Source: Burkholderia singularis (lineage in GTDB: Bacteria; Pseudomonadota; Gammaproteobacteria; Burkholderiales; Burkholderiaceae). Taken from it: DNA of 48,112 bases. The notes under the pieces are model-generated. The model did no database searches. It had not been told where the DNA came from and saw nothing but the letters and a program-made list of their open reading frames with translations. Location of the stretch: positions 1 to 48,112 of the forward strand of contig NZ_FXAN01000063.1 in NCBI RefSeq assembly GCF_900176645.1. The letters run 5' to 3'. Shown in pieces: positions 13,525 to 23,082 of the stretch. The first letter of the stretch is position 1; every line of letters starts with the position of its first letter. The position numbers were made by a program, and so were the translations under genes.

Positions 13525-13672
13525 GTTGTCTCCATGTGGGGCGGTTCAGGCGGCCGGTACAATGGCGCGCGAGTGGCGTCGCGCTTGGATGCGGCGCGAT
13601 CGAACCGTTTATTGTAAACCGGTTGTTCCGATTGTCCGTGCGCGCCGCCGGCGCGCATTCGTGTGTCTTTTC

Positions 13673-14524
13673 ATGTCATTCGTTCCGACTTCGTCGCCCC
13701 AGCCCGAGCGTTGCGTGCGCAGCGACGCGCTCGCCGCGCTCGGCGAACCCGATCCCGAGCGCAAAGCCGCGCTTGTTGCCGAATTGCGTGCGGCGTGGCA
13801 GGACGGGCGCGCGGCTGTCCTGCCGCAGCGCGTGCTGAGCGCTCCCGAAGGCGGCTTGCCGGGGCGGCCGGCGCGCCCCGAACTCGTCGAGCCCGCGCGG
13901 CTCGAGCGGCGCAGCATGCGCTCGCCGCAGGGACGCGCGGCGCTGCTGCATGCGCTGGCGCATATCGAATTCAATGCGATCAATCTCGCGCTCGATGCGG
14001 TGTGGCGTTTTCCACGGATGCCGGCGGAGTTCTATGCGGACTGGCTGAAGGTCGCGGCCGAGGAGGCGCACCATTATTCGCTGCTTGCCGCGCGTCTTGC
14101 GCAACTGGGTTACGCATACGGCGATTTTCCCGCGCATAACGGCCTTTGGGAGATGTGCGAGCGCACGGCGGGCGACGTGCTCGCCCGCATGGCACTCGTG
14201 CCGCGCACGCTGGAGGCGCGCGGGCTCGACGCGTCGCCGCCGATTCGGGCACGGCTTGAGCGGGCGGGCGATCATGCGTCCGCGGCGATTCTCGACGTGA
14301 TTCTGCGCGACGAGATCGGGCACGTGTGGATCGGCAATCGTTGGTTCCGTCACCTGTGCGACGATGCGAGACTCGATCCTCATGCGGCTTATGAGTGGCT
14401 CGCCAGTCAGTATCGCGCGCCGCGGCTGCGCGGACCGTTCAATTTCGATGCACGCCGCTCGGCGGGATTCGACGACGTCGAGCTGGCGGCGCTCGCCGCG
14501 CGGGAGGCCGTCGACGCACGCTAG
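13673..14524 (+). CDS. ferritin-like DUF455 family protein
   Basis: A 283-residue protein of the DUF455 family, whose core is a ferritin-like four-helix bundle. Candidate di-iron ligands are visible as HIEFNAINLALD (about residues 99-110), EEAHHYS (about 132-138) and DEIGHVWIGNRWF (about 212-224), the spaced E and ExxH pattern expected of the fold. The ATG at 13673 follows an unremarkable leader; upstream in-frame codons would extend into the divergent promoter region and are not preferred. Substrate and partners are unknown for the family. It reads divergently from the gamma-carbonic anhydrase gene. Confidence 0.82.
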   Translation: MSFVPTSSPQPERCVRSDALAALGEPDPERKAALVAELRAAWQDGRAAVLPQRVLSAPEGGLPGRPARPELVEPARLERRSMRSPQGRAALLHALAHIEFNAINLALDAVWRFPRMPAEFYADWLKVAAEEAHHYSLLAARLAQLGYAYGDFPAHNGLWEMCERTAGDVLARMALVPRTLEARGLDASPPIRARLERAGDHASAAILDVILRDEIGHVWIGNRWFRHLCDDARLDPHAAYEWLASQYRAPRLRGPFNFDARRSAGFDDVELAALAAREAVDAR

Positions 14525-14687
14525 CCGTGCCGTTTGCCGGTGGCGCGGCCGCCTTCGGACAGCCGGCGGCTTACGATTTTCTTTAGAGAAGTGCCTCGAT
14601 ACCCACGCGAACACAGCGTTTGATCGGCGTTGGCGGTGCGTCGCGCGATAGAATAAAACGAACGATCATTCTTTTTTTGAGCTGACA

Positions 14688-15578
14688 ATGCACTCCACCG
14701 AATCCGTCTCTGATTTCGTCACGGTCCGCGGCGTCAAGCTGCATGTGCGGCGCTGGGGGCGGCCCGAGGCGCCGACGCTTTACATGCTGCACGGTTGGAT
14801 GGACGTAGCGGCGTCGTTTCAGTTCGTCGTCGACGCGCTCGCGGGCGACTGGCAGGTGATCGCGCCCGATGCGCGCGGTTTCGGCCTGTCCGATTGGCCA
14901 GTCGCGGCGCACGGGGGCGGCCATTATTGGTTCCACGAATATCTCGGCGATCTTGAAGCGCTGATCGACCATTACACGCCCGAAGGCGAAGTCAATTTGG
15001 TCGGACACAGCATGGGCGCGAACGTCGTGTGCCTGTATGCGGGCGTGCGGCCGCAACGGGTGCGGCGGGTGGTCGATCTGGAGGGGTTCGGGCTCGCGCC
15101 CGCGAGCGCCGACGAGTCGCCGCGCCGGATCGCGCAGTGGCTCGACGATCTGCGCGATCCGCCGACGCTCAGCCGCTATGCATCGCTCGACGCCGTCGCC
15201 GCGCGCCTCATGAAGACGAATCCGCGCCTGGACCCGCGCCGCGCGGCGTTTCTCGCCGGACATTGGTCGGCTCCCGATCTGGATGGTCAGTACCGGCTTC
15301 TTGCCGATCCCGCGCACAAAATGCGCGGGCCGATGCTGTATCGGCTCGACGAGGTGATGGCGGTGTGGTCGAAGGTGCGCGCGAAGGTGCTGCACGTCGA
15401 GGCGGTCGATTCGCCCACGCTCGCGTTTCTCGCGCGCGGGATTCCGATTCCCGAATTCAAGGCCCGTTTCGCCGCGTTCGGCGATTGGCGCGAGAAGCTC
15501 ATCGAGGATGCGGGACATATGGTCCACCACGATCAGCCGGAGCAGGTCGCGGCGTTGATCGAAGCATTTTGCGCATGA
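14688..15578 (+). CDS. alpha/beta-fold hydrolase
   Basis: A 296-residue cytoplasmic alpha/beta hydrolase. The oxyanion motif HGWMD lies at residues 35-39, the nucleophile elbow GHSMGA holds Ser108, and the catalytic histidine is probably H277 in EDAGHMVHHDQPE. The cap region, DESPRRIAQWLDDLRDPP, resembles hydrolases often annotated as haloalkane dehalogenase- or epoxide hydrolase-like, but the serine nucleophile argues for an esterase or lipase. The ATG at 14688 fits the family start. The substrate is unknown. A 292-base gap without a gene separates it from the PHP phosphatase gene. Confidence 0.87.
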   Translation: MHSTESVSDFVTVRGVKLHVRRWGRPEAPTLYMLHGWMDVAASFQFVVDALAGDWQVIAPDARGFGLSDWPVAAHGGGHYWFHEYLGDLEALIDHYTPEGEVNLVGHSMGANVVCLYAGVRPQRVRRVVDLEGFGLAPASADESPRRIAQWLDDLRDPPTLSRYASLDAVAARLMKTNPRLDPRRAAFLAGHWSAPDLDGQYRLLADPAHKMRGPMLYRLDEVMAVWSKVRAKVLHVEAVDSPTLAFLARGIPIPEFKARFAAFGDWREKLIEDAGHMVHHDQPEQVAALIEAFCA

Positions 15579-15849
15579 TCGGGCGGGGTGTCCCGTTCGA
15601 TCCATCGTCGCGCAATGGGTGGGTTGCGAGCCGATGCGCATCCGGGCGGATGCCGAAGCATGCCGGGCTTGCGAGCGGCGCACGCGCGGCATCCGGGCGC
15701 GCGCGCCGGGCCGCATGCCCAAGCGGCCTTCGGCGCGCCGCCGCCATGAAACCGCCACGGCAACGCTAGCTTCGGCGCGAGTCATCGAGACTGGCCAAAC
15801 GCCAAACGCGCCGCCGTTTCCGGCGCATGGGTTCATTTGCGCATTGCAG

Positions 15850-15855
15850 TAGAAT
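15850..15855 (+). promoter_or_regulatory. candidate -10 box for the PHP phosphatase gene
   Basis: TAGAAT lies 15 bases before the first ATG of the PHP gene. If used, the transcript would begin only about 9 bases before that ATG, giving an almost leaderless message. The 292-base gap upstream holds nothing else I can support. Confidence 0.35.
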
Positions 15856-15870
15856 GGATGTCTATCCTCG

Positions 15871-16710
15871 ATGCCGACCATGAACGCCGACCTTCACTGC
15901 CATTCGAACGTCTCCGACGGCAAGCTCAGTCCCGCCGACGTCGCGCGCCGTGCGCACGCGGGCGGTGTCACGCTCTGGGCGCTGACCGATCACGACGAAC
16001 TCGGCGGGCAGCGCGCCGCGCGCGAAGCCGCCGAGGCGCTCGGCATGCGCTACCTGAGCGGCGTCGAGATCTCGGTGACGTGGGCATCGCGCACGGTGCA
16101 CATCGTCGGCTTGAATATCGATCCGGAGAACCGCACGCTTATCGACGGCCTTTACCAAACCCGCAACGGCCGCGCGGCGCGCGCGGTCGAGATCGGCAAC
16201 GCGCTCGCGGCGCTCGGCATCGAGCGCGCTTACGAAGGCGCGCTCGCATATGTATCGAATCCGGACTTGATCTCGCGCACGCACTTCGCGCGTTTTCTCG
16301 TCGACAACGGTTACGCCACGTCGACGGCCGACGTGTTCGATCGCATCCTCGGCGATGGCAAGCCTGGTTATGTTCCGCACCGCTGGGCAAAGCTGTCCGA
16401 CGCGGTGGGGTGGATCAAGGCAGCGGGCGGCGAGGCGATCGTCGCGCACCCCGGCCGCTACGCGTATACGCCGGTCGAATTCGACGCGTTCTTCGGTGAG
16501 TTCGTCGAACTGGGTGGCGTCGCAATCGAAGTCGTGACGGGCAGTCACACGCCCGATCAATACCGCGAATATGCGGATGTCGCGCGGCGTTTCGGCTTCG
16601 AGGCGTCGCGCGGTTCCGATTTCCATGCGCCCGGCGAGGGTCGTACCGAACTCGGCGGCTTGCCGCCGCTGCCATCCGATCTCAAACCCGTCTGGGAACG
16701 CTGGCTGTAG
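15871..16710 (+). CDS. rnm: PHP-domain 3',5'-nucleoside bisphosphate phosphatase / 5'-3' exonuclease (YciV/RNase AM type)
   Basis: A 279-residue PHP-superfamily metallophosphatase. The metal motifs occur in family order: DLHCHSNVSDG (H9, H11), LTDHDELGG (D40, H41), SGVEIS (E66), HIVGLNID, AHPGRY and a final RGSDFHAP. E. coli YciV (Rnm) removes phosphates from nucleoside 3',5'-bisphosphates and trims 5' ends of rRNA. The next gene is yciO, the same neighbour as in E. coli, which strengthens the call. Two in-frame ATGs (15871, 15880) are possible and neither has a clear ribosome-binding site. Function is from the family, not shown here. Confidence 0.88.
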   Translation: MPTMNADLHCHSNVSDGKLSPADVARRAHAGGVTLWALTDHDELGGQRAAREAAEALGMRYLSGVEISVTWASRTVHIVGLNIDPENRTLIDGLYQTRNGRAARAVEIGNALAALGIERAYEGALAYVSNPDLISRTHFARFLVDNGYATSTADVFDRILGDGKPGYVPHRWAKLSDAVGWIKAAGGEAIVAHPGRYAYTPVEFDAFFGEFVELGGVAIEVVTGSHTPDQYREYADVARRFGFEASRGSDFHAPGEGRTELGGLPPLPSDLKPVWERWL

Positions 16711-16777
16711 CGGCGTTCGCGCAGCCGCGCGGCCGGCGGGAAGCCGGCGCGCGCGTCGACCGATTCCTTCTGTCCCC

Positions 16778-17407
16778 ATGTCCCAATTTTTCAGGATTCA
16801 TCCGGACAATCCGCAGCCGCGGCTTGTCAAGCAGGCAGCCGAGATCGTGCGCGGCGGCGGCGTGATCGCGCTGCCGACCGATTCGAGCTATGCGCTCGCA
16901 TGCCATCTCGACGACAAGGATGCGGTGGAGCGCGTGCGGCGGATTCGCGGGCTCGACGAGAAGCAGCATTTGTCGCTGCTCGTGCGCGATTTGTCCGAGC
17001 TGGCGACGTTCGCGATGGTCGACAATCGCCAATACCGGCTGATCAAGTCGGTGACGCCCGGGCCTTACGTGTTCATCCTGCAGGCGACGAAGGAGGTGCC
17101 GCGCCGGCTGTCACACCCGTCGCGCAAGACGATCGGGTTGCGCGTGCCCGCTCACGCGATCACGCTCGCGCTGCTCGAGACACTTGGCCAGCCGCTCCTT
17201 GGCACGACGCTGATCCTGCCGCCCGATCCCGATCCGCTCAACGATCCGGACGATATTCGCGCGCGTCTCGAAAAGCAGCTCGATCTCGTGATCGATGGCG
17301 GCGCGTGCCCGCGCGAGCCGTCGACCGTGATCGATCTGACGAGCGACGAACCGCAACTCGTGCGGGCCGGGCGCGGGCCGCTCGAACCGTTCGGCCTTTC
17401 CGCGTGA
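16778..17407 (+). CDS. yciO: YciO, Sua5/YrdC-family protein
   Basis: A 209-residue protein of the Sua5/YciO/YrdC fold. The family includes threonylcarbamoyl-AMP synthases that act in t6A modification of tRNA, but YciO itself is a distinct branch whose role is less settled. The N-terminus MSQFFRIHPDNPQPRLVKQ closely matches E. coli YciO as I recall it, as do PTDSSYALAC, KEVPRRL, KTIGLRVP and TTVIDLT-like STVIDLT. The length equals the E. coli protein. It follows the YciV-type gene by 67 bases, conserving the yciV-yciO pair across beta- and gamma-proteobacteria. Confidence 0.9.
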   Translation: MSQFFRIHPDNPQPRLVKQAAEIVRGGGVIALPTDSSYALACHLDDKDAVERVRRIRGLDEKQHLSLLVRDLSELATFAMVDNRQYRLIKSVTPGPYVFILQATKEVPRRLSHPSRKTIGLRVPAHAITLALLETLGQPLLGTTLILPPDPDPLNDPDDIRARLEKQLDLVIDGGACPREPSTVIDLTSDEPQLVRAGRGPLEPFGLSA

Positions 17408-17524
17408 GCGTGGGCAGGAGCGCGAGCGGTGCGTGCCGCACGGCTGCCGCTCCTCCAACTGCCAGGCCGCCCGCGCGCACTTACCTGTCTGGCCACGCAC
17501 CATCCGCATATTTTCCGCTTGTTA

Positions 17525-17530
17525 CAATAG
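17525..17530 (+). promoter_or_regulatory. -10 box before the M50 peptidase gene
   Basis: TACAAT in the context TTGTTACAATAGCGCG lies 7 bases before the start codon. The same TACAAT form recurs before dapA and cysE in this window. No convincing -35 is seen. Confidence 0.4.
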
Positions 17531-17536
17531 CGCGCT

Positions 17537-18199
17537 ATGAATGCTTCCCTGATCCAGACGATCGCCGTCTATGCGCTTCCCGTGATCTTCGCAATCACTC
17601 TGCACGAAGCCGCACACGGCTATGCCGCGCGCCTGCTCGGCGACAACACCGCGTACATGATGGGCCGCGTGTCATTCAATCCGATGCGCCATATCGATCC
17701 GATCGGCACGATCGTGATTCCGCTCGCCCTGTATTTCCTGACGAGCGGCGCGTTCCTGTTCGGTTATGCGAAACCGGTGCCCGTCACGTTCCGCAATTTG
17801 CGCGACGTGCGCTGGGGGACATTCTGGGTATCGCTCGCCGGGCCGGGCTGCAATTTCGTGCAGGCGCTCGTGTGGGGTTTCGTGAGCATCGGCCTCGCGG
17901 CGCTGTCGATTGACGAGCCGTTCTTCACGCGGATGGCGGCAGCGGGCGTCGGTGTGAATCTGGTGCTCGCCGTGCTCAATCTGTTTCCGCTGCCGCCGCT
18001 CGACGGCGGCCGCATTTTGGCCGCGCTGCTGCCGCCGAAGCAATCGATCGCGCTGTCGCGGATCGAGCCTTACGGTTTCCTGATCGTGCTCGCGCTCGTG
18101 GCGACGGGGCTGTTGACGAAGTTTTGGTTGCGGCCGCTCGTCGGCGCCGGCTATACGGTCGTCACGGCCATCCTGACTCCTTTCGCTTCGCTTTTCTAA
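17537..18199 (+). CDS. site-2 protease family protein (peptidase M50)
   Basis: A 220-residue polytopic membrane protein with the zinc-protease motif HEAAH (residues 23-27) inside the first membrane helix and a second metal/active-site segment, LFPLPPLDGGR, about 130 residues later. There are about five to six hydrophobic segments and no PDZ domain, unlike RseP, so it belongs to the short FwdE/YwhC-like branch with unknown substrates. A loop with HIDPIGTIVIP and FGYAKPVPV is typical of this branch. It ends 8 bases before trpS and likely shares a transcript with it; no functional tie is known. Confidence 0.9.
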   Translation: MNASLIQTIAVYALPVIFAITLHEAAHGYAARLLGDNTAYMMGRVSFNPMRHIDPIGTIVIPLALYFLTSGAFLFGYAKPVPVTFRNLRDVRWGTFWVSLAGPGCNFVQALVWGFVSIGLAALSIDEPFFTRMAAAGVGVNLVLAVLNLFPLPPLDGGRILAALLPPKQSIALSRIEPYGFLIVLALVATGLLTKFWLRPLVGAGYTVVTAILTPFASLF

Positions 18200-18207
18200 C
18201 GACAATC

Positions 18208-19410
<1,203 letters not shown>

Positions 19411-19488
19411 CGCGGTTGGCGGCGGCGCTCGCCGCGCCATGCGGCAAAGGTCGGGATTACCGCGTTACGGAATGGCCGTCTAATCCGC

Positions 19489-19494
19489 TACAAT
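19489..19494 (+). promoter_or_regulatory. -10 box before dapA
   Basis: TACAAT lies 33 bases before the dapA ATG in the 117-base trpS-dapA gap. The region at -35 (TTACGG, 18-base spacing) is weak. Confidence 0.42.
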
Positions 19495-19527
19495 CGACGC
19501 TTACCGATTTTTCATCGTGTTTGTTTC

Positions 19528-20430
19528 ATGACCAACGGCACTCAAGACGGCATTCAAATCCGCGGCAGCATCCCCGCGATCATCACCCCGATGCTCGATG
19601 ACGGCAGCCTCGATCTGGCGGCCTTTCGCAAGCTGATCGACTGGCATATCGAAGAGGGGACGGATGCCCTCGTGGTGGTCGGCACGAGCGGCGAATCGGC
19701 CACGCTCGCGGTCGACGAGCATGTGCTGATGATCGAGACCGCGGTTCGCCAGGCGGCCAAGCGGATTCCGATCATCGCGGGCGCGGGCGGCAATTCGACG
19801 GCCGAGGCGATCGAATTGTCGAAGCGCGCGAAATCGGTCGGCGCCGATGCGACGCTGCAAGTGGTGCCGTATTACAACAAACCGACGCAGGAAGGGATCT
19901 ACCGGCATTTCAGGGCGATTGCCGAGGCCGTCGATCTGCCGATGATCCTGTACAACGTGCCGGGGCGCACGGTCGCGGACATGTCGAACGAGACGATCCT
20001 GCGTCTTGCGCAGGTGCCGGGCATCGTCGGCGTGAAGGAGGCAACGGGCAACATCGATCGCGCGGCGCACCTGATCAAGGCCGCGCCGGCTCATTTCGCG
20101 ATCTACAGCGGTGACGATCCCACTGCGATCGCGCTGATGCTGCTCGGCGGCCACGGCAACATCTCGGTCACGGCGAACGTCGCGCCGCGCGCGATGAGCG
20201 AACTGTGCTGCGCCGCGCTGGCCGCCGATGCGAAGACGGCCCGGAGCATCCACCTGAAACTCCTGTCGCTGCATAAAAACCTGTTCATCGAGGCCAATCC
20301 GATTCCCGTGAAATGGGCTCTGCAGCAAATGGGCAAGATCGCGGGCGGCATTCGCTTGCCGCTCACGCCACTCGATGCGCGCTGCCATGAAGCCGTGCGC
20401 GACGCGCTGCGCGAGGCGGGTCTTCTGTAA
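19528..20430 (+). CDS. dapA: 4-hydroxy-tetrahydrodipicolinate synthase
   Basis: Condenses pyruvate with aspartate semialdehyde in the diaminopimelate/lysine branch that feeds peptidoglycan. The 300-residue TIM barrel keeps the active-site set: GTSGES (T53, S54), Y142 in LYNVPGRT, R147, and the Schiff-base lysine K170 in GVKEATGN. The first committed enzyme of the same pathway, lysC, is encoded near the right end of this window. The ATG at 19528 gives [18 protein letters not shown], the usual start. bamC follows after 110 bases, the same order as dapA-bamC (nlpB) in E. coli. Confidence 0.97.
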   Translation: MTNGTQDGIQIRGSIPAIITPMLDDGSLDLAAFRKLIDWHIEEGTDALVVVGTSGESATLAVDEHVLMIETAVRQAAKRIPIIAGAGGNSTAEAIELSKRAKSVGADATLQVVPYYNKPTQEGIYRHFRAIAEAVDLPMILYNVPGRTVADMSNETILRLAQVPGIVGVKEATGNIDRAAHLIKAAPAHFAIYSGDDPTAIALMLLGGHGNISVTANVAPRAMSELCCAALAADAKTARSIHLKLLSLHKNLFIEANPIPVKWALQQMGKIAGGIRLPLTPLDARCHEAVRDALREAGLL

Positions 20431-20540
20431 GACAGGCACGGCCGGCGCGTGCGGCCGCCTGTTGCCCGATTCATCCAAACCCCGACCCGGCGCACTCCGG
20501 CGTCGTGCGTGACACGCGTTTCAGCAAGACGAAGGACTTC

Positions 20541-21686
20541 ATGAAACATTCCGCCTTTTCCTCCCGCGCGATCCACGCATCGGTGTTGACGTTGGCGCTC
20601 GTCGCGCTCGCCGGCTGCGACACGCTGAACGACTATCTCGCACCGGATCGCGTCAATTACAAATCGACCGGTTCCGCGCCGCCGCTGCAGGTGCCGCAGG
20701 ATCTGACCGCCGTGCCGCTCAACCCGGCCTATGTCGCGCCGCCGACGAATTCCGGTCTCGGCACCGCGCCGACGCGCGTGGTCACTGCCGCGGGCAATGC
20801 GACGCAAGGGCAGCCGACCGCGCAGGACCCGTTCGGGATGCACGTCGAGCGTGACGGCGACCGCCGCTGGCTCGTCGTCGACGGCCGCACGCCCGAGCAG
20901 CTTTGGCCGCAACTGAAGGATTTCTGGCAGGACAACGGTTTCTCGCTGAAAACCGACGCGCCGTCCACCGGGATCATGGTGACCGATTGGGCGGAAAACC
21001 GCGCGAACATCCCCGACGACTGGTTCCGCAGAACGGTTGGCCGGGTGATCGATTTTGTTTATTCGTCGGGCACGCGTGACCGGTTCCGCACGCTCGTCAC
21101 GCGCACGGCAGACGGCAATACCGACATTTCGATCACGCACAGCGCGATGGAAGAGAAGATGACGGGTACGCAGGGCGGCACGTCGTCGCGCTGGGAGGAG
21201 CAGCCGCGCAATCCGGTGCTCGAGGCGGTATTTCTCGCGAAGCTGATGGAGAAACTCGGTTTGACCGAAGCGCAGGCGAAGCAGTTGATCGCCGACGCGC
21301 GTCCCGCGTCGGCGCCTTCGACGGTCGTCGGCTCCAATGCCGGCGGGGCGACGCTCGATCTGGCCGAATCGTTCGATCGCGCATGGCTGCGCGTTGGGCT
21401 GGCGCTCGATCGGACCAATTTCACCGTCGACAATCGTGATCGCGAAAAGGGCCTCTACTACGTGCGCTACGCGAATTCGATGGAGGAGCTCAAGCGCGAC
21501 GGGCTGTTCGGCAAGCTGTTCTATGGCGGGCCGACCGCGGCCAAGCCGGGTAAGGAGTTCCTCGTCAACGTGCGCCGGCAGGGCGATGCGCAGACGCAGG
21601 TGGCCGTCGTCGATGCGAACGGCCAGGTCGACAATTCGTCCGAAGCGCGGCGGATCATCTCGCTGCTGCATGCGCAACTGAACTGA
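20541..21686 (+). CDS. bamC: BamC, outer-membrane assembly lipoprotein
   Basis: Lipoprotein of the BAM complex that inserts beta-barrel proteins into the outer membrane. The 381 residues start with a type II signal ending in the lipobox LAGC (Cys26), followed by the flexible, proline-rich N-terminal arm typical of BamC and two helix-grip domains (about 110-220 and 270-380). GAAGGA lies 5 bases before the ATG at 20541; an in-frame upstream codon at 20505 would spoil the signal peptide. The position after dapA matches E. coli dapA-bamC. The next gene starts 5 bases after the stop. Confidence 0.92.
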   Translation: MKHSAFSSRAIHASVLTLALVALAGCDTLNDYLAPDRVNYKSTGSAPPLQVPQDLTAVPLNPAYVAPPTNSGLGTAPTRVVTAAGNATQGQPTAQDPFGMHVERDGDRRWLVVDGRTPEQLWPQLKDFWQDNGFSLKTDAPSTGIMVTDWAENRANIPDDWFRRTVGRVIDFVYSSGTRDRFRTLVTRTADGNTDISITHSAMEEKMTGTQGGTSSRWEEQPRNPVLEAVFLAKLMEKLGLTEAQAKQLIADARPASAPSTVVGSNAGGATLDLAESFDRAWLRVGLALDRTNFTVDNRDREKGLYYVRYANSMEELKRDGLFGKLFYGGPTAAKPGKEFLVNVRRQGDAQTQVAVVDANGQVDNSSEARRIISLLHAQLN

Positions 21687-21691
21687 CGCGC

Positions 21692-22468
21692 GTGCGATTC
21701 GCGAGTTTGGGAAGCGGCAGCGAAGGCAACGCGCTCGTCGTCGAAGCGTCCAGCGGCGTGACGACGACGCGCGTGCTGCTCGATTGCGGTTTCTCGGCCA
21801 AGGAAATCGAGCGCCGTCTCGCGCGTCTCGATTTGAGCGTCGACGTGCTCGACGCAATTTTCGTCACCCACGAACACGGCGACCATGTTGGTTGCGCGTT
21901 GACGCTAGCGCGCCGCGCGTCGTTGCCGCTCTATATGAGTTGGGGCACCGCGCGCGCGATCGGCGCCGATGACGCGGGCATCGATCTGCGCGTGCTGTGG
22001 GAGGGCGACGCGGTTGCGTTGGGCGATCTGAGCGTGCTGCCCTATACCGTGCCGCACGATGCACGCGAGCCGCTCCAATTCGTGTTCGGCGACGGCGCGA
22101 AGCGTCTTGGCGTGCTGACCGACGTCGGCATGTCGACGCCGCATATCGGCACCGTGCTGAGCGGCTGCGACGCTCTCGTGCTAGAGGCGAATCACGATGC
22201 CGCGATGCTTGCCGCGAGCCGCTATCCGGCATCGCTGAAGGCGCGTATCGGCGGCTCCCACGGCCATCTGAGCAACGACGCGGCGGCGCAGATCCTCGCA
22301 GCGCTCGATTGCAGCCGGCTCAAGCATCTGGTAGCCGCTCATCTGAGTCAGCAAAACAATACGCCGGAACTGGCGCAGGCGGCGCTCGCCGCGGCGCTCG
22401 GGGGCGGGGCGGGCGACGTGCTCGTCGCGTCGCAACGCGACGGCTTTGGCTGGCTTGGCCTGGGCTGA
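21692..22468 (+). CDS. MBL-fold metallohydrolase (YycJ/WalJ-like)
   Basis: A 258-residue metallo-beta-lactamase-fold hydrolase. The start MRFASLGSGSEGNALVVE and the metal motif THEHGDHVG (H60, H62, D64, H65) match the YycJ/WalJ group, which includes 5' exonuclease-like proteins. Further ligand positions are VPHDA, VLTDVGM (Asp) and SHGHLSN. The GTG at 21692 is only 5 bases after the bamC stop, so translation is likely coupled. The protein is predicted cytoplasmic. The nuclease role is inferred from the family; the substrate here is unknown. Confidence 0.88.
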   Translation: MRFASLGSGSEGNALVVEASSGVTTTRVLLDCGFSAKEIERRLARLDLSVDVLDAIFVTHEHGDHVGCALTLARRASLPLYMSWGTARAIGADDAGIDLRVLWEGDAVALGDLSVLPYTVPHDAREPLQFVFGDGAKRLGVLTDVGMSTPHIGTVLSGCDALVLEANHDAAMLAASRYPASLKARIGGSHGHLSNDAAAQILAALDCSRLKHLVAAHLSQQNNTPELAQAALAAALGGGAGDVLVASQRDGFGWLGLG

Positions 22469-22526
22469 GCGTATATCGGCATTCCGGCCAGCCTCGAACG
22501 GCAGCGGACGCCATTGCAGCAGACGT

Positions 22527-22554
22527 AAAAAACCGGCCCGAAGGCCGGTTTTTT
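22527..22554. terminator. strong bidirectional terminator
   Basis: AAAAAACCGGCC (22527-22538) and GGCCGGTTTTTT (22543-22554) form a perfect 12-bp stem with a CGAA tetraloop. It lies between the convergent MBL hydrolase and Ala-rich lipoprotein genes and has a T-run in both directions. Confidence 0.93.
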
Positions 22555-22577
22555 GCTGGTGCTGACCTGCAACAGCC

Positions 22578-22844
22578 TTACTGGCTCGCGCCCGAAGCCG
22601 GAGCAGCCGTCGCTGCCGAAGCAGCCGACGCCACTGCAGCAGCCGCATCGCTCGCAGCAGCCGCGACGCTCGAAGCAGCAGCGGCAGCAGCGTCCGAAGC
22701 AGCAGCGGCAACCGTCGAAGCAGCCGAAGCGGCGGCAGCATTCGCGTCGCTAGCAGCCGACGAAGCAGCTTGCTCGGAGCTCTTGTTGCACGCAGCCAGT
22801 GCAACGGCAGCCAACAGGGAAGCTACGAGGAGGGATTTCTTCAT
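22578..22844 (-). CDS. alanine-rich small lipoprotein with helical repeats
   Basis: An 88-residue predicted lipoprotein. MKKSLLVASLLAAVALAAC is a textbook type II signal with Cys19; the mature part begins CNKSSEQAA. The remainder is almost only Ala, Ser, Asp and Val in imperfect repeats of the type AASDAAAA(A/V)AS spaced about 20 residues apart, predicting a long amphipathic helix like Lpp. ATG 22844 has AAAGGA about 8 bases upstream; a GTG two codons earlier is possible. A TCGACG-17-TATAAT promoter lies about 130 bases upstream. The long helix suggests an envelope spacer or trimeric coil, but no family with known role is recognised. The high expression implied by promoter and terminator is an inference. 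Confidence 0.85.
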   Translation of the reverse strand: MKKSLLVASLLAAVALAACNKSSEQAASSAASDANAAAASAASTVAAAASDAAAAAASSVAAAASDAAAAVASAASAATAAPASGASQ

Positions 22845-22975
22845 GATCACGTCCTTTTATGGTTAAAGGTAAGCAACAGCGCGAAACAATACCGGTAATG
22901 TGCTCCAACACCGACCTGGGCCGCTGGTGGAGATGCACTTCTAGAGCGTGAATCTTCCCTACGGCTTGGGCGGAA

Positions 22976-23004
22976 ATTATATGCACTTTCCTATCGACCG
23001 TCGA
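22976..23004 (-). promoter_or_regulatory. promoter of the Ala-rich lipoprotein gene
   Basis: On the minus strand, TCGACG (complement of 22999-23004) and a perfect TATAAT (complement of 22976-22981) are 17 bases apart. This implies an untranslated leader of about 120 bases before the ATG at 22844. Confidence 0.55.
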
Positions 23005-23082
23005 CAAATGCGGGGTCAATACGTTGTCTTTCCCATACAAAACGGGCGTTCGCATGGGCGTACAGTCAGGCAACTTGCAACT

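Noticed and set aside
22553..22753. Plus-strand Gln/Pro-rich frame across the lipoprotein gene
   Set aside because: It reads the GCn-rich repeat of the minus-strand lipoprotein in another frame; the lipoprotein has a proper signal, promoter and ribosome-binding site.
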